Shown in pieces: positions 45,668-54,674 of a stretch of 64,000 nt of DNA; position 1 is the first letter of the stretch; each line of letters begins with the position of its first letter. The notes below the pieces were generated by a model that did not search any database, was not told the origin of the DNA, and saw only the letters and a list, made by a program, of their open reading frames with translations. Both the position numbers and the translations under genes were made by a program. Location: NCBI GenBank assembly GCA_905201895.1, contig CAJKPX010000003.1, forward strand, positions 51,120-115,119. Reading direction: 5' to 3'. This stretch comes from an uncultured Eubacteriales bacterium (GTDB taxonomy: Bacteria; Bacillota; Clostridia; Oscillospirales; CAG-272).

Positions 45668-48600
45668 GTCGAAATTTACTTGAAATTTTCAATCGCTACT
45701 CACCTTCAACTGAATATACCGAAATTCTGGGCTCCGCAAATGCCGACAGCATTGTGTTGCGTGCCGACAAGGAAAAGCGCGCGATATCAGTGAGCGCCGA
45801 GTTTCCGAGGATCATTCCAAGACGCACGCTCTATCAGATCGAGGAGGAAATCCGTCTCGCTTACGAGCTCAATTACGTGCAGATTTGCCCTATCTATCCG
45901 AACAACGAATTTGACGTATCCCAGGTGCCCGATCTGCTGATGGAAACTAACCGACGCGGAATCGTTGCAAGAGGCTTTTTCAATCATTGTGAATACCGCT
46001 ACCATAACGGGGAATTGAACATTGAAATTCCGATTCCCGACGGCGGCGTGGAATTGATTTACGATGCCGCAACGCCCGCTCTGATGGAGAAGATCGTGCA
46101 GGAATCCTTTGGAACGAAAATTCACGTTGTAATCCGTCGGGCAGAGGATTTTGATCTGACCGCTCTCCAACAGGCACGGGATATTCAAATTCAGGAAATG
46201 AGCCGTCAGGCTGCACTTGCCGAGGTGGAATATCAACGGTCGGCGCAGGCGCAGGAAACACATGAATCGGCGCCCGTTGAGGACGAGCCCGAAATGCTGC
46301 CGCGCGCAGCGTCGATCTATGAAGGCGAGGTCATTCCCGAGCAGGGGGACGGCACCTGGAAGATCGGACATATCACCTTTGACGTTTCCTCGCCCGAATA
46401 CGTATTTGGTGACGCATTTGAAATCCATCCTACCGCGATCGCCTCGATTACAAAGCCGCAGAAAAATATCGTCATCCTCGGAGAGGTGTTCAATTTCAAG
46501 CGTGATGAAAACCGCACAGGGGACAAGTTTGATATCAGCTTCGATATCTTTGACGGAAACGCCTCGATCGAGCATCGCTCCTTTGGTATGGAGCTTGAGG
46601 CTGCGAACGAGCTTTGCGGTTTAATCAAGGACGGATGCATCGTTGCCATGCGCGGGTATGCAAAGCGCATGACGCGGAAAGGGAAGACCGATCCGGACTT
46701 TACCTTCTTCTATTCCGACATTGCCAAAATCGGCAAGATCACCCGCAAGGATAAGGCAGAGAAAAAGCGCGTGGAGCTGCATCTGCACACCACGATGTCA
46801 ACGATGGACGCTCTGATCCCTCCCGACGTTGCGGTCAAAACCGCACTCAAATGGGGACACCCCGCCGTGGCAATCACCGACCACGGAAACGTGCAGGGCT
46901 ATCCGGAAGCAATGCTGGCGCTTGAAAAGGCAGGCAAGGATAGCGATTTCAAGGTCCTCTACGGCATGGAGGCATATTTTGTAAACAACACCACCGGCGC
47001 GGTTTCCGGCAAATGCGATCCCAAATTTGAGGCTGAATGCGTGGTGTTTGATATCGAAACCACGGGTCTCTCGGTTCAAAACTGCAAGATCACCGAGATC
47101 GGCGCCGTTAAAATCCGAAACGGTCAGGTAATTGACCGCTTCAACACCTTTGTTGATCCCGAATGTCCGATCCCCGAGGAAAACACCAAGATCACAGGGA
47201 TCACCGACGAAATGGTGGCAGGAGCTCCCAAATATTCCGAGGCCTTGGCTGCCTTTTTCGAGTTCATTGGCAACAATGAGGCGGGGCGTGAGTATAAGCC
47301 GCTTCTGATTGCACACAATGCAAACTTTGACATCGGCTTTATCCGCTATTTCGCAGGTCTTGCGGGATTGCCGTTTGAAAATCCCTATCTTGATACGCTG
47401 GCACTCTCCCGTCACATTCATTCCGATCTGAACAAGCACACACTCGATGCGCTTGCAAAGGCATATGAGCTCGGAGACTTCAACCATCACCGTGCCTGCG
47501 ATGATGCCGAGATGCTGGCAAAGATCTTTTTCTGCATGATCGACACCATGAAAAAGCTCGAGATTCTTGATTATCCCGCTCTTGAGCGTGACATGACAGA
47601 AAAAACCGATCCGCTCAAGCTCAAGCCCTATCACCAGATCATTCTGGTAAAGAACAAGGCAGGACTGAAAAATCTCTATAAGCTGATCTCGTTGAGCTAT
47701 TTGCAATATTTCCGTCGCCGTATGCCGCGTAATCCGCTGATTCCCAAAACCGTTCTTGAGGAGCATCGTGAGGGACTGATCATTGGCTCTGCTTGCGAAG
47801 CAGGTGAGCTGATGCGCGCAATTCTTGAAAACCGCCCCGAATCCGAGATCGAGGAAATCGTGAATTTCTACGATTACCTCGAAATTCAACCGATCTGCAA
47901 CAACCGCTTTCTGATCGACGAGGGAACGGTTGCAGACGAGGAGGGATTGCGCAATCTCAACCGACGCGTGGTCGAGCTCGGAGCGCGCTACAACAAGCCC
48001 GTTTGTGCCACCTGTGACGCACATTTTCTCAACAAAGAGGACGAGCTTGGACGCAAGATTCTCATGGCAGGCATGAAGTTCAAGGATGCCGACCGCGACG
48101 TGGGACTCTACTTCAGAACCACAGAGGAAATGCTTGAGGAGTTTGCTTATCTCGGCGAGGAAAAGGCATACGAGGTTGTGGTGACCAACACCAACATGAT
48201 CGCAGATCAGATCGAGCGGATACGCCCGATCCCCGAGGGCTCTTACACCCCCGAAATGGAGGGTGCGGAGCAGGAGCTGCAGGACATGTGCTGGGAGCGT
48301 GCAAAAAAAATGTACGGCGACCCACTCCCCGAGCTTGTTTCGGCACGCCTTGACCGAGAGTTGACCTCGATCATCAAAAACGGCTTTGCCGTGCTTTATC
48401 TGATCGCACAGCGTCTGGTGCATTACAGCGAGGAGCAGGGCTATCTTGTCGGCTCGCGTGGCTCGGTGGGCTCGTCCTTCGTTGCAACGATGGCGGGTAT
48501 TTCCGAGGTAAATCCGCTTCCGCCACATTACTACTGCCCAAATCCCGAATGTAAGCACAACGAGTTTATCACCGACGGCAGCTACGGCTCGGGCTTTGAT

Positions 48601-50127
48601 TTGCCCGACGCAAATTGCCCGAAGTGCGGCACAAAATACAAGGCAGACGGACACGATATCATGTTTGAAACCTTCCTTGGCTTCTACGGTGACAAATCTC
48701 CCGATATCGACCTGAATTTCTCCGGAGACGTGCAGGGGCGCGTTCATAAGTACACCGAGGAGCTCTTTGGTGAAGGGCACGTATTCCGTGCGGGAACGCT
48801 CGGCACGCTTGCCGACAAAACGGCTTACGGCTACGTTGCAAAGTACGTTGAGCAAAAGGGAATCAGTCTCCCTCGCGCCGAAATGAACCGCCTTGTGATG
48901 AATTGCGTGGGTGTGAAAAAGACAACGGGACAGCACCCGGGCGGCATCATCGTTGTACCGCAGAAATATGACGTGTATGACTTCACCCCCGTTCAGCATC
49001 CCGCCGATGATCCCAACTCGGATATCATCACCACGCACTTTGCGTTTTCCTATCTGCACGATACCATCCTCAAGCTCGACGAGCTTGGACACGATATGCC
49101 AACCAAATACAAGTGGCTTGAGACCTTCACCAACACCTCGGTTCTCGACGTTGCGATGAATGACCGCTCGGTTTACGATCTTTTTGAATCGACAAAGCCG
49201 CTTGGTATTGAGCCAGAGGAAATTGAGGGCTGCACCATCGGAACCTACGGACTGCCCGAGCTTGGAACGCCCTTTTTGCAGCAGGTGCTGCTCGACGCAA
49301 AGCCCAAAAACTTTGCCGACCTGCTCCAGATATCGGGACTGACGCACGGAACGAACGTGTGGCTCGGAAACGCCCAGGACCTGATCAAAGAGGGAACCTG
49401 TAATATTTCGCAGGTTATCGGCACACGTGACGGTATCATGCTTGATATGATCCGATACGGACTTGATAACTCCACCTCATTCAAAATCATGGAGGCGGTG
49501 CGAAAGGGAAAAGGGCTTACGCCCGATTGGGAAGCTGACATGCGTGCGCATAACGTGCCCGAATGGTACATCACGTCCTGTAAAAAGATCAAATATCTTT
49601 TCCCGAAGGCACATGCCGCCGCATACGTTATGTCGGCAATCCGCCTTGCGTGGTATAAGGTTCACCAACCGGTTGCCTTCTATTGCACCATGTTCACAGT
49701 TGCCCCCAACGGATTTGACGCTCAGATCGTGCGAGGCGGAAAGGCGAACGTGGTTGCGGTAATGCGCGACATCCAAAAGCGCGGAAAAGAGGCCTCACCC
49801 AAAGAGCAGGCAAGCATTTCTACACTCCAGCTCATCAATGAGGCAATGGCACGCAAGGTTCGTTTTTTGCCGGTTGACCTGCAAAAATCACACGCCTTTA
49901 TCTTCCAACCCGAGGACGGAGCCATTCGCATGCCGTTCTCATCACTGCCCGGACTTGGTGACACCGCCGCCAAGAACATCATTGAGGCACGGGAGGAGGA
50001 ACCATTCTTCTCGGTGGAGGACCTGCAAATTCGTGCCAAGCTGAGTAAGTCGGTAATCGACATGCTCCGCGCCAACGGAGTTCTCGACAACGTAAGTGAA
50101 ACCGACCAGCTCACCATTAAATTCTAA
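45664..50127 (+). CDS. polC: DNA polymerase III subunit alpha, PolC type
   Basis: A 1487-residue replicative polymerase of low-GC Gram-positive type. The order of domains is canonical: N-terminal domain, OB domain, a PHP domain (ELHLHTTMSTMDALIPP near 370) split by a DnaQ-like exonuclease (VVFDIETTGLS near 460), then palm (SPDIDLNFSGDVQGRVHKYT near 1012), fingers and the helix-hairpin-helix part. A zinc-type motif (CPNPECKHNE ... CPKC) occurs in the palm region. It starts with ATG overlapping the ispG stop. No frameshift is visible. Confidence 0.97.
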   Translation: MSRNLLEIFNRYSPSTEYTEILGSANADSIVLRADKEKRAISVSAEFPRIIPRRTLYQIEEEIRLAYELNYVQICPIYPNNEFDVSQVPDLLMETNRRGIVARGFFNHCEYRYHNGELNIEIPIPDGGVELIYDAATPALMEKIVQESFGTKIHVVIRRAEDFDLTALQQARDIQIQEMSRQAALAEVEYQRSAQAQETHESAPVEDEPEMLPRAASIYEGEVIPEQGDGTWKIGHITFDVSSPEYVFGDAFEIHPTAIASITKPQKNIVILGEVFNFKRDENRTGDKFDISFDIFDGNASIEHRSFGMELEAANELCGLIKDGCIVAMRGYAKRMTRKGKTDPDFTFFYSDIAKIGKITRKDKAEKKRVELHLHTTMSTMDALIPPDVAVKTALKWGHPAVAITDHGNVQGYPEAMLALEKAGKDSDFKVLYGMEAYFVNNTTGAVSGKCDPKFEAECVVFDIETTGLSVQNCKITEIGAVKIRNGQVIDRFNTFVDPECPIPEENTKITGITDEMVAGAPKYSEALAAFFEFIGNNEAGREYKPLLIAHNANFDIGFIRYFAGLAGLPFENPYLDTLALSRHIHSDLNKHTLDALAKAYELGDFNHHRACDDAEMLAKIFFCMIDTMKKLEILDYPALERDMTEKTDPLKLKPYHQIILVKNKAGLKNLYKLISLSYLQYFRRRMPRNPLIPKTVLEEHREGLIIGSACEAGELMRAILENRPESEIEEIVNFYDYLEIQPICNNRFLIDEGTVADEEGLRNLNRRVVELGARYNKPVCATCDAHFLNKEDELGRKILMAGMKFKDADRDVGLYFRTTEEMLEEFAYLGEEKAYEVVVTNTNMIADQIERIRPIPEGSYTPEMEGAEQELQDMCWERAKKMYGDPLPELVSARLDRELTSIIKNGFAVLYLIAQRLVHYSEEQGYLVGSRGSVGSSFVATMAGISEVNPLPPHYYCPNPECKHNEFITDGSYGSGFDLPDANCPKCGTKYKADGHDIMFETFLGFYGDKSPDIDLNFSGDVQGRVHKYTEELFGEGHVFRAGTLGTLADKTAYGYVAKYVEQKGISLPRAEMNRLVMNCVGVKKTTGQHPGGIIVVPQKYDVYDFTPVQHPADDPNSDIITTHFAFSYLHDTILKLDELGHDMPTKYKWLETFTNTSVLDVAMNDRSVYDLFESTKPLGIEPEEIEGCTIGTYGLPELGTPFLQQVLLDAKPKNFADLLQISGLTHGTNVWLGNAQDLIKEGTCNISQVIGTRDGIMLDMIRYGLDNSTSFKIMEAVRKGKGLTPDWEADMRAHNVPEWYITSCKKIKYLFPKAHAAAYVMSAIRLAWYKVHQPVAFYCTMFTVAPNGFDAQIVRGGKANVVAVMRDIQKRGKEASPKEQASISTLQLINEAMARKVRFLPVDLQKSHAFIFQPEDGAIRMPFSSLPGLGDTAAKNIIEAREEEPFFSVEDLQIRAKLSKSVIDMLRANGVLDNVSETDQLTIKF

Positions 50128-50145
50128 CCGTTAAATTCTAAAAAA

Positions 50146-50192
50146 AAGAAACCTCACATCGGTCAGCCGACCTGAATGTGAGGGTTCTTTTT
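50146..50192 (+). terminator. Intrinsic terminator after polC
   Basis: AGAAACCTCACAT pairs with ATGTGAGGGTTCT (one mismatch), with an inner GGTC/GACC stem, followed by five T. It ends the pyrH-to-polC run. Confidence 0.87.
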
Positions 50193-50214
50193 ATGTAATT
50201 ATGCGGACAGGAAA

Positions 50215-50640
50215 TTACTTCAGATTTGCGATCACACGGTCAACCCATGCCATAATCGCAGCCTTTTCCTCGGGCTTAACCGAGCCGCCGAAGATCGGCA
50301 GACCGCCCTTAACGTAGAGCACCTCGTCGATGACGTTGGTGCCTGCCTCGGAAAGGATCTCCTTGAGGCGAGTTGCAGCCTTATCGTCGCCGTCGATCAT
50401 CAGAGCAACGTTTTGTGCGCGTGCCTTGGTCAACTCACGGCAGAACAGACGGACGCTGTCACTCACGTCACCCTTGGCGGAAACAGCCAGGATCACGATG
50501 CGCTCCTTATCGCAGGAATATGCAGGGGGAATGACGTCGACCGAGTTGAACGCCAATTCCTTTTCTGCCTTGATCATGTTTGCAATGTTTTTGATCTTCG
50601 GCTTACCCGAAGCATACAGAATTCTCATTTTGATAGCCAT
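50215..50640 (-). CDS. Flavodoxin-like family protein
   Basis: A 141-residue protein with the alpha/beta pattern of small flavodoxin-like proteins: MRILYASGKPKIKNIANMIK at the start (phosphate-loop position), then RIVILAVSAKGDVSDSVRLF and KGGLPIFGG. The usual TGN[TS] phosphate-binding loop is replaced by YASGKPK, so FMN binding is uncertain. The start at 50640 is eight bases from GGAGG; the ATG at 50646 is too close to it. It may be a redox partner or a sensor of unknown role. Confidence 0.7.
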   Translation of the reverse strand: MAIKMRILYASGKPKIKNIANMIKAEKELAFNSVDVIPPAYSCDKERIVILAVSAKGDVSDSVRLFCRELTKARAQNVALMIDGDDKAATRLKEILSEAGTNVIDEVLYVKGGLPIFGGSVKPEEKAAIMAWVDRVIANLK

Positions 50641-50764
50641 TTTCATATCCTCCTATGAATGACAATGTTTTCTATACCGTTATTATACCATATATTACCG
50701 AAAATTGGAATGGTTTTTTGAAAAATATACAGTAGAAAATGTAAACTTTTTTACGAATTTGAAC

Positions 50765-51535
50765 CTATTGCCGATTTTGGCGCATAATTTCAAACGCCAT
50801 CACGGTTGCAGCAGAGGCTGCCGAAAGCGAGCCGCGGAACGTGCGCCCATAATCAATGCGAACGATTTGATCGGCAAGGCTCAAAAGCCCACGGGAAATG
50901 CCACGCTTTTCTCCGCCAATTACCAAAAGGATCGGGAATCGAAGATCGGTTTCATAGAGCGATACCGAATCACGGATGCCTGCACAAAGGATTTGATAGC
51001 CGCATGCATGGAAGCTTGTCGAAAGCTGTTCTGCGTCCGCAACGTAGAGAGGGATCAGCTCCGATGTCCCTGCCGAGGCACGCGCCACAATACCAGCTGC
51101 ACTCATCCAATTGCGCTCGGGTAACACAATCCCGTCAACGCCTGCAGCATAAAGAGAGCGCACGGTGTAGCCGAAATTATAGGGGTCCTCCACGCCCTCC
51201 AGATAGACGTAAAAGCCGTTTGGCTTGATTAGCTCATGAGAGAGCGGAGGAATGGTGCGCTCGTTGCAAAATGCAAGGATTCCGCCGTGCGTGTGTCCGA
51301 TCGAGGCTGCGTCGATCTCCTCGGCGGAGCGAAATTCGATCGAAAAACCAAGCTCATGTGATTTTGCAACAAGAAATCCAAGCTCACGTGATTTGCTTTT
51401 CTTTTTTGCAGAATCAAACCACACGGAAAGAACTCTGCGGTTGTTTTGATCGGAGCTGTTGAGGAGCGCCGAGATCGACGTCATTCCCTCAAAGACGTTG
51501 GAGGGTGCGAATTTTTCGTTTTCTTTTTGTAACAT
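50765..51535 (-). CDS. TrmH/SpoU family RNA methyltransferase
   Basis: A 256-residue SPOUT-fold methyltransferase using SAM to make 2'-O-methyl marks on rRNA or tRNA. The family motifs are clear: LEGVEDPYNFGYTVRSLYAA with the catalytic Asn, then LLVIGGEKRGISRGLL, and the C-terminal LSAASAATVMAFEIM of the knot. The N-terminal substrate-binding domain is present and slightly degenerate. It is divergent from spoIIID. The exact RNA target cannot be told. Confidence 0.88.
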   Translation of the reverse strand: MLQKENEKFAPSNVFEGMTSISALLNSSDQNNRRVLSVWFDSAKKKSKSRELGFLVAKSHELGFSIEFRSAEEIDAASIGHTHGGILAFCNERTIPPLSHELIKPNGFYVYLEGVEDPYNFGYTVRSLYAAGVDGIVLPERNWMSAAGIVARASAGTSELIPLYVADAEQLSTSFHACGYQILCAGIRDSVSLYETDLRFPILLVIGGEKRGISRGLLSLADQIVRIDYGRTFRGSLSAASAATVMAFEIMRQNRQ

Positions 51536-51572
51536 AATCTTCTGTCCGTTTGTTCTATTTTTTATTTGAGGT

Positions 51573-51580
51573 CATATAAT
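51573..51580 (+). promoter_or_regulatory. Candidate sigma-E type -10 element of spoIIID
   Basis: CATATAAT lies 33 bases before the spoIIID start and fits the sigma-E -10 consensus (CATAnnnT). The -35 region is not clearly matched, and a sigma-A reading (TATAAT without a good -35) is possible. In Bacillus spoIIID is driven by sigma-E. Confidence 0.4.
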
Positions 51581-51613
51581 GCTATCAGAGTGAGAAGGAC
51601 GGAGGCAACCGAT

Positions 51614-51895
51614 ATGATGATAGCAGATTGGGGCGGCAGAGAGCGATGCGTGGTGTTGGGCGAATATCTGATCACCCATCAGGCAACCGTGCGATCCGCG
51701 GCACAGGTGTTTGGGGTGAGCAAGAGCACAGTACATAAAGACGTAACACACACCCTCAAGAGCGTAAACCGCGGGCTCTATCGAGAGGTGCAAAAGCTAC
51801 TGTTCAAGAACAAGCAAGAGCGTCATCTGCGTGGCGGTGAGGCAACGCGCCTCAAATACTGCGAACGGGCGCAGCAACACCGGGAAGGAGAGTAG
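51614..51895 (+). CDS. spoIIID: Stage III sporulation transcriptional regulator SpoIIID
   Basis: A 93-residue DNA-binding protein of the mother cell. The helix-turn-helix ATVRSAAQVFGVSKSTVHKD and the following ERHLRGGEATRLKY are nearly the Bacillus sequence. It turns sigma-E dependent genes on or off and supports sigK expression. The ATG at 51614 has an AAGGACGGAGG site. Its presence is the best single sign that this organism makes spores. The C-terminal tail is a few residues longer than in Bacillus. Confidence 0.95.
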   Translation: MMIADWGGRERCVVLGEYLITHQATVRSAAQVFGVSKSTVHKDVTHTLKSVNRGLYREVQKLLFKNKQERHLRGGEATRLKYCERAQQHREGE

Positions 51896-51924
51896 GGCAT
51901 ACCTCAAATCCGACTCGTTGACAT

Positions 51925-52632
51925 TCATTTCCGCCAGAAATAGAGATTTTGACGCAGGATCGTTTGAATATCGGCAACCGACATCGCCTTGTGTGCGGCT
52001 TCGATATAATAGGGAAGATCGAAAAAATAGGTCTTTCCGAGCGTGGTGATCTCACTGCCAAGCAGTACGGTTTGATTGTTTCGCAGGAGCTTTACCATCA
52101 CCGCACGTGCATCTGCATCGGTGAGCGACTGATAGTGAAATTGAAAAACGGCGTGCGGAATTCGCATCAGCTTTTCTAAAATTTCCGTTGGATACATCAA
52201 AACGCAGGTGTCGAACGAGGTGAAAAGCAACCGCTTGAAATGGGCACGATACAGGAGACGATTGATCTCGAAGTCGATCCAATCGGCATACTCTGCGATC
52301 GGCATCCGGAGTGCAAGATAGCCTTGCTTCGTAAAGCAGAGGCGGTCAAGTCCTTCAACCAAATGCAGTCCGGGCTCCATTTGCACGCGAGCAGTCAAGC
52401 GTGCCTTCATGCCTGTCGGCAAATGCGGCTTCAGGCGTTCAAAGGCAAGGTCGCGTCGAAGCAGAAAGTGAGAAATTGGCTCAACCGAGGGAGAAAAATC
52501 AGGCATAAAGCAAACCTGCTCAATCCCGTGATTGTGCAGCACCGAGAGTGCCTCGATCGACTCCTGTTGCGTTGAAATTCCTTCACGCATGCCCGAGAGG
52601 AGATGGCAATTCCAGTCAATGTAGCTTGTCAT
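51925..52632 (-). CDS. CpsB/CapC-like PHP-domain protein, catalytic residues degenerate
   Basis: A 235-residue protein whose frame resembles CpsB/CapC polymerase-and-histidinol-phosphatase proteins (tyrosine phosphatases of capsule loci). The N-terminal motif DIHCHILPGIDDG appears as YIDWNCHLLSGMREGIS, losing the first metal His and the Asp pair; the TPH motif is CFMPDFS; the late SDAHN motif is GSEITTLG. A functional binuclear metal site is therefore unlikely. GGAGGAG precedes the ATG at 52632. It converges on spoIIID with 29 bases between them. Identity as a CpsB relative is inferred from position-by-position pattern and is not certain. Confidence 0.6.
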   Translation of the reverse strand: MTSYIDWNCHLLSGMREGISTQQESIEALSVLHNHGIEQVCFMPDFSPSVEPISHFLLRRDLAFERLKPHLPTGMKARLTARVQMEPGLHLVEGLDRLCFTKQGYLALRMPIAEYADWIDFEINRLLYRAHFKRLLFTSFDTCVLMYPTEILEKLMRIPHAVFQFHYQSLTDADARAVMVKLLRNNQTVLLGSEITTLGKTYFFDLPYYIEAAHKAMSVADIQTILRQNLYFWRK

Positions 52633-52806
52633 ATCTCCTCCTAAAACCAAAGTATGATACACCTGTAAAAATGTACGCGGTGTCAACACCCATATTATAC
52701 CATACCGCGTTCATCCCGTCAAGTAATTTTTCATGTCCTGTTCCAATCCTGCTATTGCTTATGCAAGGCAGTGCACGAACAGGGCCTTTCTATTTTGTGA
52801 TTTCTA

Positions 52807-52835
52807 TTGACAAAAGGTGGTGTATATGATATAAT
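52807..52835 (+). promoter_or_regulatory. Perfect consensus sigma-A promoter of the LRR lipoprotein gene
   Basis: TTGACA (52807-52812), 17 bases, TATAAT (52830-52835). Leader of about 80 bases. Confidence 0.93.
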
Positions 52836-52922
52836 GAGAATGAAAAAAGGGAAGGGAAGCGACTTCCCTCTCATAAAAAGCAATGAACGAACCAGCCAGA
52901 CCATCAAAAAGGAGCTTGAAGA

Positions 52923-54293
52923 ATGAAAAAAATAATATTGATGTTACTTTGTCTTGCATTGCTGATTTCGACTGTTTCCTGTGATCTTCAACCCAATACT
53001 GACAATTCAGATCCGACCGATACGGTCGAGGAAACTACCGACGATAATGAGGAACCTACCGCTCACAACGAAGAAACGACCGAGCCCAAAACCCAACCAT
53101 CCGAAACCGACTCCTCTGAACCTGAGGACACCGCCGACGAGCCCGAGGAGCCGAATGAGCCTTGTGCACACGAGCTTGGTGAATGGGGAGTTTTGACCTC
53201 TGCAACCGAGCGAGAGGACGGCACAGAGATCAGAAAATGCACGAATTGCGATTATTTCCAAACAAGAATCCTGCATGCAACCGGCACAGAGGGACTTTTG
53301 TTCACGCTCTCGGAGGATGAAAAATCCTATTCTGTCAGCGCAGGAGCTGCCATAGCGGGTGATGTATTTATTCCGGCATATCACAACGGGTTGCCGGTCA
53401 CAAGTATTGGATATATCGGATTGTCTGACTCAGATTCTGAACCGGAGAATATGGAGCTCGGAAGCTATGCCTTTTATCAATGCAGTGAGCTCAAATCGGT
53501 TGTGATTCCGTCCACCGTGACCGTGATCGGTGATGCAGCTTTTGCAGGCTGTATGGAGTTAAAAACAGTCATTCTTCCGTCTGCGGTTTCCGAGATTGGG
53601 GACGGCGCCTTTATGCAATGTGAAAAATTAGAAAGCATTGCGCTTTCGGAGACGCTCACCACAATCGGCGATATGGCATTCATGGGTTGTAAAAGCCTGA
53701 GAAGCGTTGTGATACCCGCGAGCATAGAAAAAATCGGTGAATATGCGTTTGCATTGACCGAAACAGAAAATCCTTTTAGCTACTACCATAGCGACATCAA
53801 GATTTCCATTTCCAACACCGATGTAATTCTGATTTTGCGGGAATTCTCATCGTTCTTTTCGTGGGGCGTTGAAATTTACTGTCTTGACGGGAACGGAACC
53901 GAGAATTTGATTAAGACCATCACGTTCGACAACAGCAGCATGTCGCCATTTTCAAACGGTAACTTTGAAGTTGTCAACAACAATGACAATACCTTTACCA
54001 TCCGTGCGGGAGATTCTGAAAATATCGGAAAATGGATAGATCAGACATTTGATATTCCGCAATGCATCAGCTTATTTGTCCCCAAGGCAAAAGATACAGT
54101 TATGGTGTTTTACGGTGGAAATAACAGCGACGCATGGGACAAAATCAATATTGCCGACGGAAATGCAAGACTTGCAAAAGATAATGTGACGGTAAAAGTG
54201 AGCGTTGTCTATTATTACAGCGAAACGCAGCCGACCGTGCCGGGCAATGATTGGCACTACGTTGACGGCGTACCCGTGGTATGGGAATCATAA
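52923..54293 (+). CDS. Leucine-rich-repeat (BspA-type) surface lipoprotein
   Basis: A 456-residue exported lipoprotein. The signal peptide ends in a lipobox with Cys20 (STVSC). A stalk of about 60 residues rich in Thr, Glu and Pro follows, then a small CxxC-type module (CAHELGEWGVL ... CTNCDYF), and four to five BspA-type leucine-rich repeats (for example GDAAFAGCMELKTVILPSAV) between about 180 and 270. The C-terminal 180 residues are beta-rich and unrecognised. Such proteins act in adhesion or as mucin/host-facing binding proteins, by family knowledge. GGAG precedes the ATG. Confidence 0.88.
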   Translation: MKKIILMLLCLALLISTVSCDLQPNTDNSDPTDTVEETTDDNEEPTAHNEETTEPKTQPSETDSSEPEDTADEPEEPNEPCAHELGEWGVLTSATEREDGTEIRKCTNCDYFQTRILHATGTEGLLFTLSEDEKSYSVSAGAAIAGDVFIPAYHNGLPVTSIGYIGLSDSDSEPENMELGSYAFYQCSELKSVVIPSTVTVIGDAAFAGCMELKTVILPSAVSEIGDGAFMQCEKLESIALSETLTTIGDMAFMGCKSLRSVVIPASIEKIGEYAFALTETENPFSYYHSDIKISISNTDVILILREFSSFFSWGVEIYCLDGNGTENLIKTITFDNSSMSPFSNGNFEVVNNNDNTFTIRAGDSENIGKWIDQTFDIPQCISLFVPKAKDTVMVFYGGNNSDAWDKINIADGNARLAKDNVTVKVSVVYYYSETQPTVPGNDWHYVDGVPVVWES

Positions 54294-54322
54294 AACAGGA
54301 GATAATTCTTTGACAATTCATG

Positions 54323-54365
54323 AAAAAAAACGGGGTAAGACAGAATCCACTTGTTTTTCCCCGTT
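54323..54365 (-). terminator. Minus-strand intrinsic terminator
   Basis: On the minus strand AACGGGG (54365-54359) pairs with CCCCGTT (54335-54329) and is followed by eight T (54330-54323). No minus-strand gene lies upstream of it for over 1.1 kb, so it points to an antisense transcript or to a relic. On the plus strand no T run follows the stem. Confidence 0.6.
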
Positions 54366-54639
54366 ATCTCGATCCCCTCAACTATACAAAATGATGACGT
54401 GGGTTTTGTTTGAAAACATAAGGCGGAAACGTGGAACAATTCAACCTAAAAAAACCAACCGAGAATTGCGGAGCGTTTCCAACCATCGAGTTTTCATACA
54501 AAACCCAAATTTTGTAAGTGCATTGACTCACTGCAAAGCAGTGGCACGGTAGTTGGGGTTGATGGCAAGATCGCGCGCGAGGAAAGATAAAAAAACCGAT
54601 GGTTCAGTTACTTTTCTCAAAAAAATCACCGAGAAGGGC

Positions 54640-54668
54640 TTGACAATCCTTCCAGAACGTGTTAAGAT
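54640..54668 (+). promoter_or_regulatory. Sigma-A promoter of the structured non-coding region
   Basis: TTGACA (54640-54645), 17 bases, TAAGAT (54663-54668). Transcription should begin near 54675, directly before the first large stem. Confidence 0.8.
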
Positions 54669-54674
54669 ACAAAT

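Noticed and set aside
46798..49347. An 849-residue frame antisense to polC
   Set aside because: It is a shadow of the strongly biased polC codons; the plus-strand frame is unmistakably PolC.
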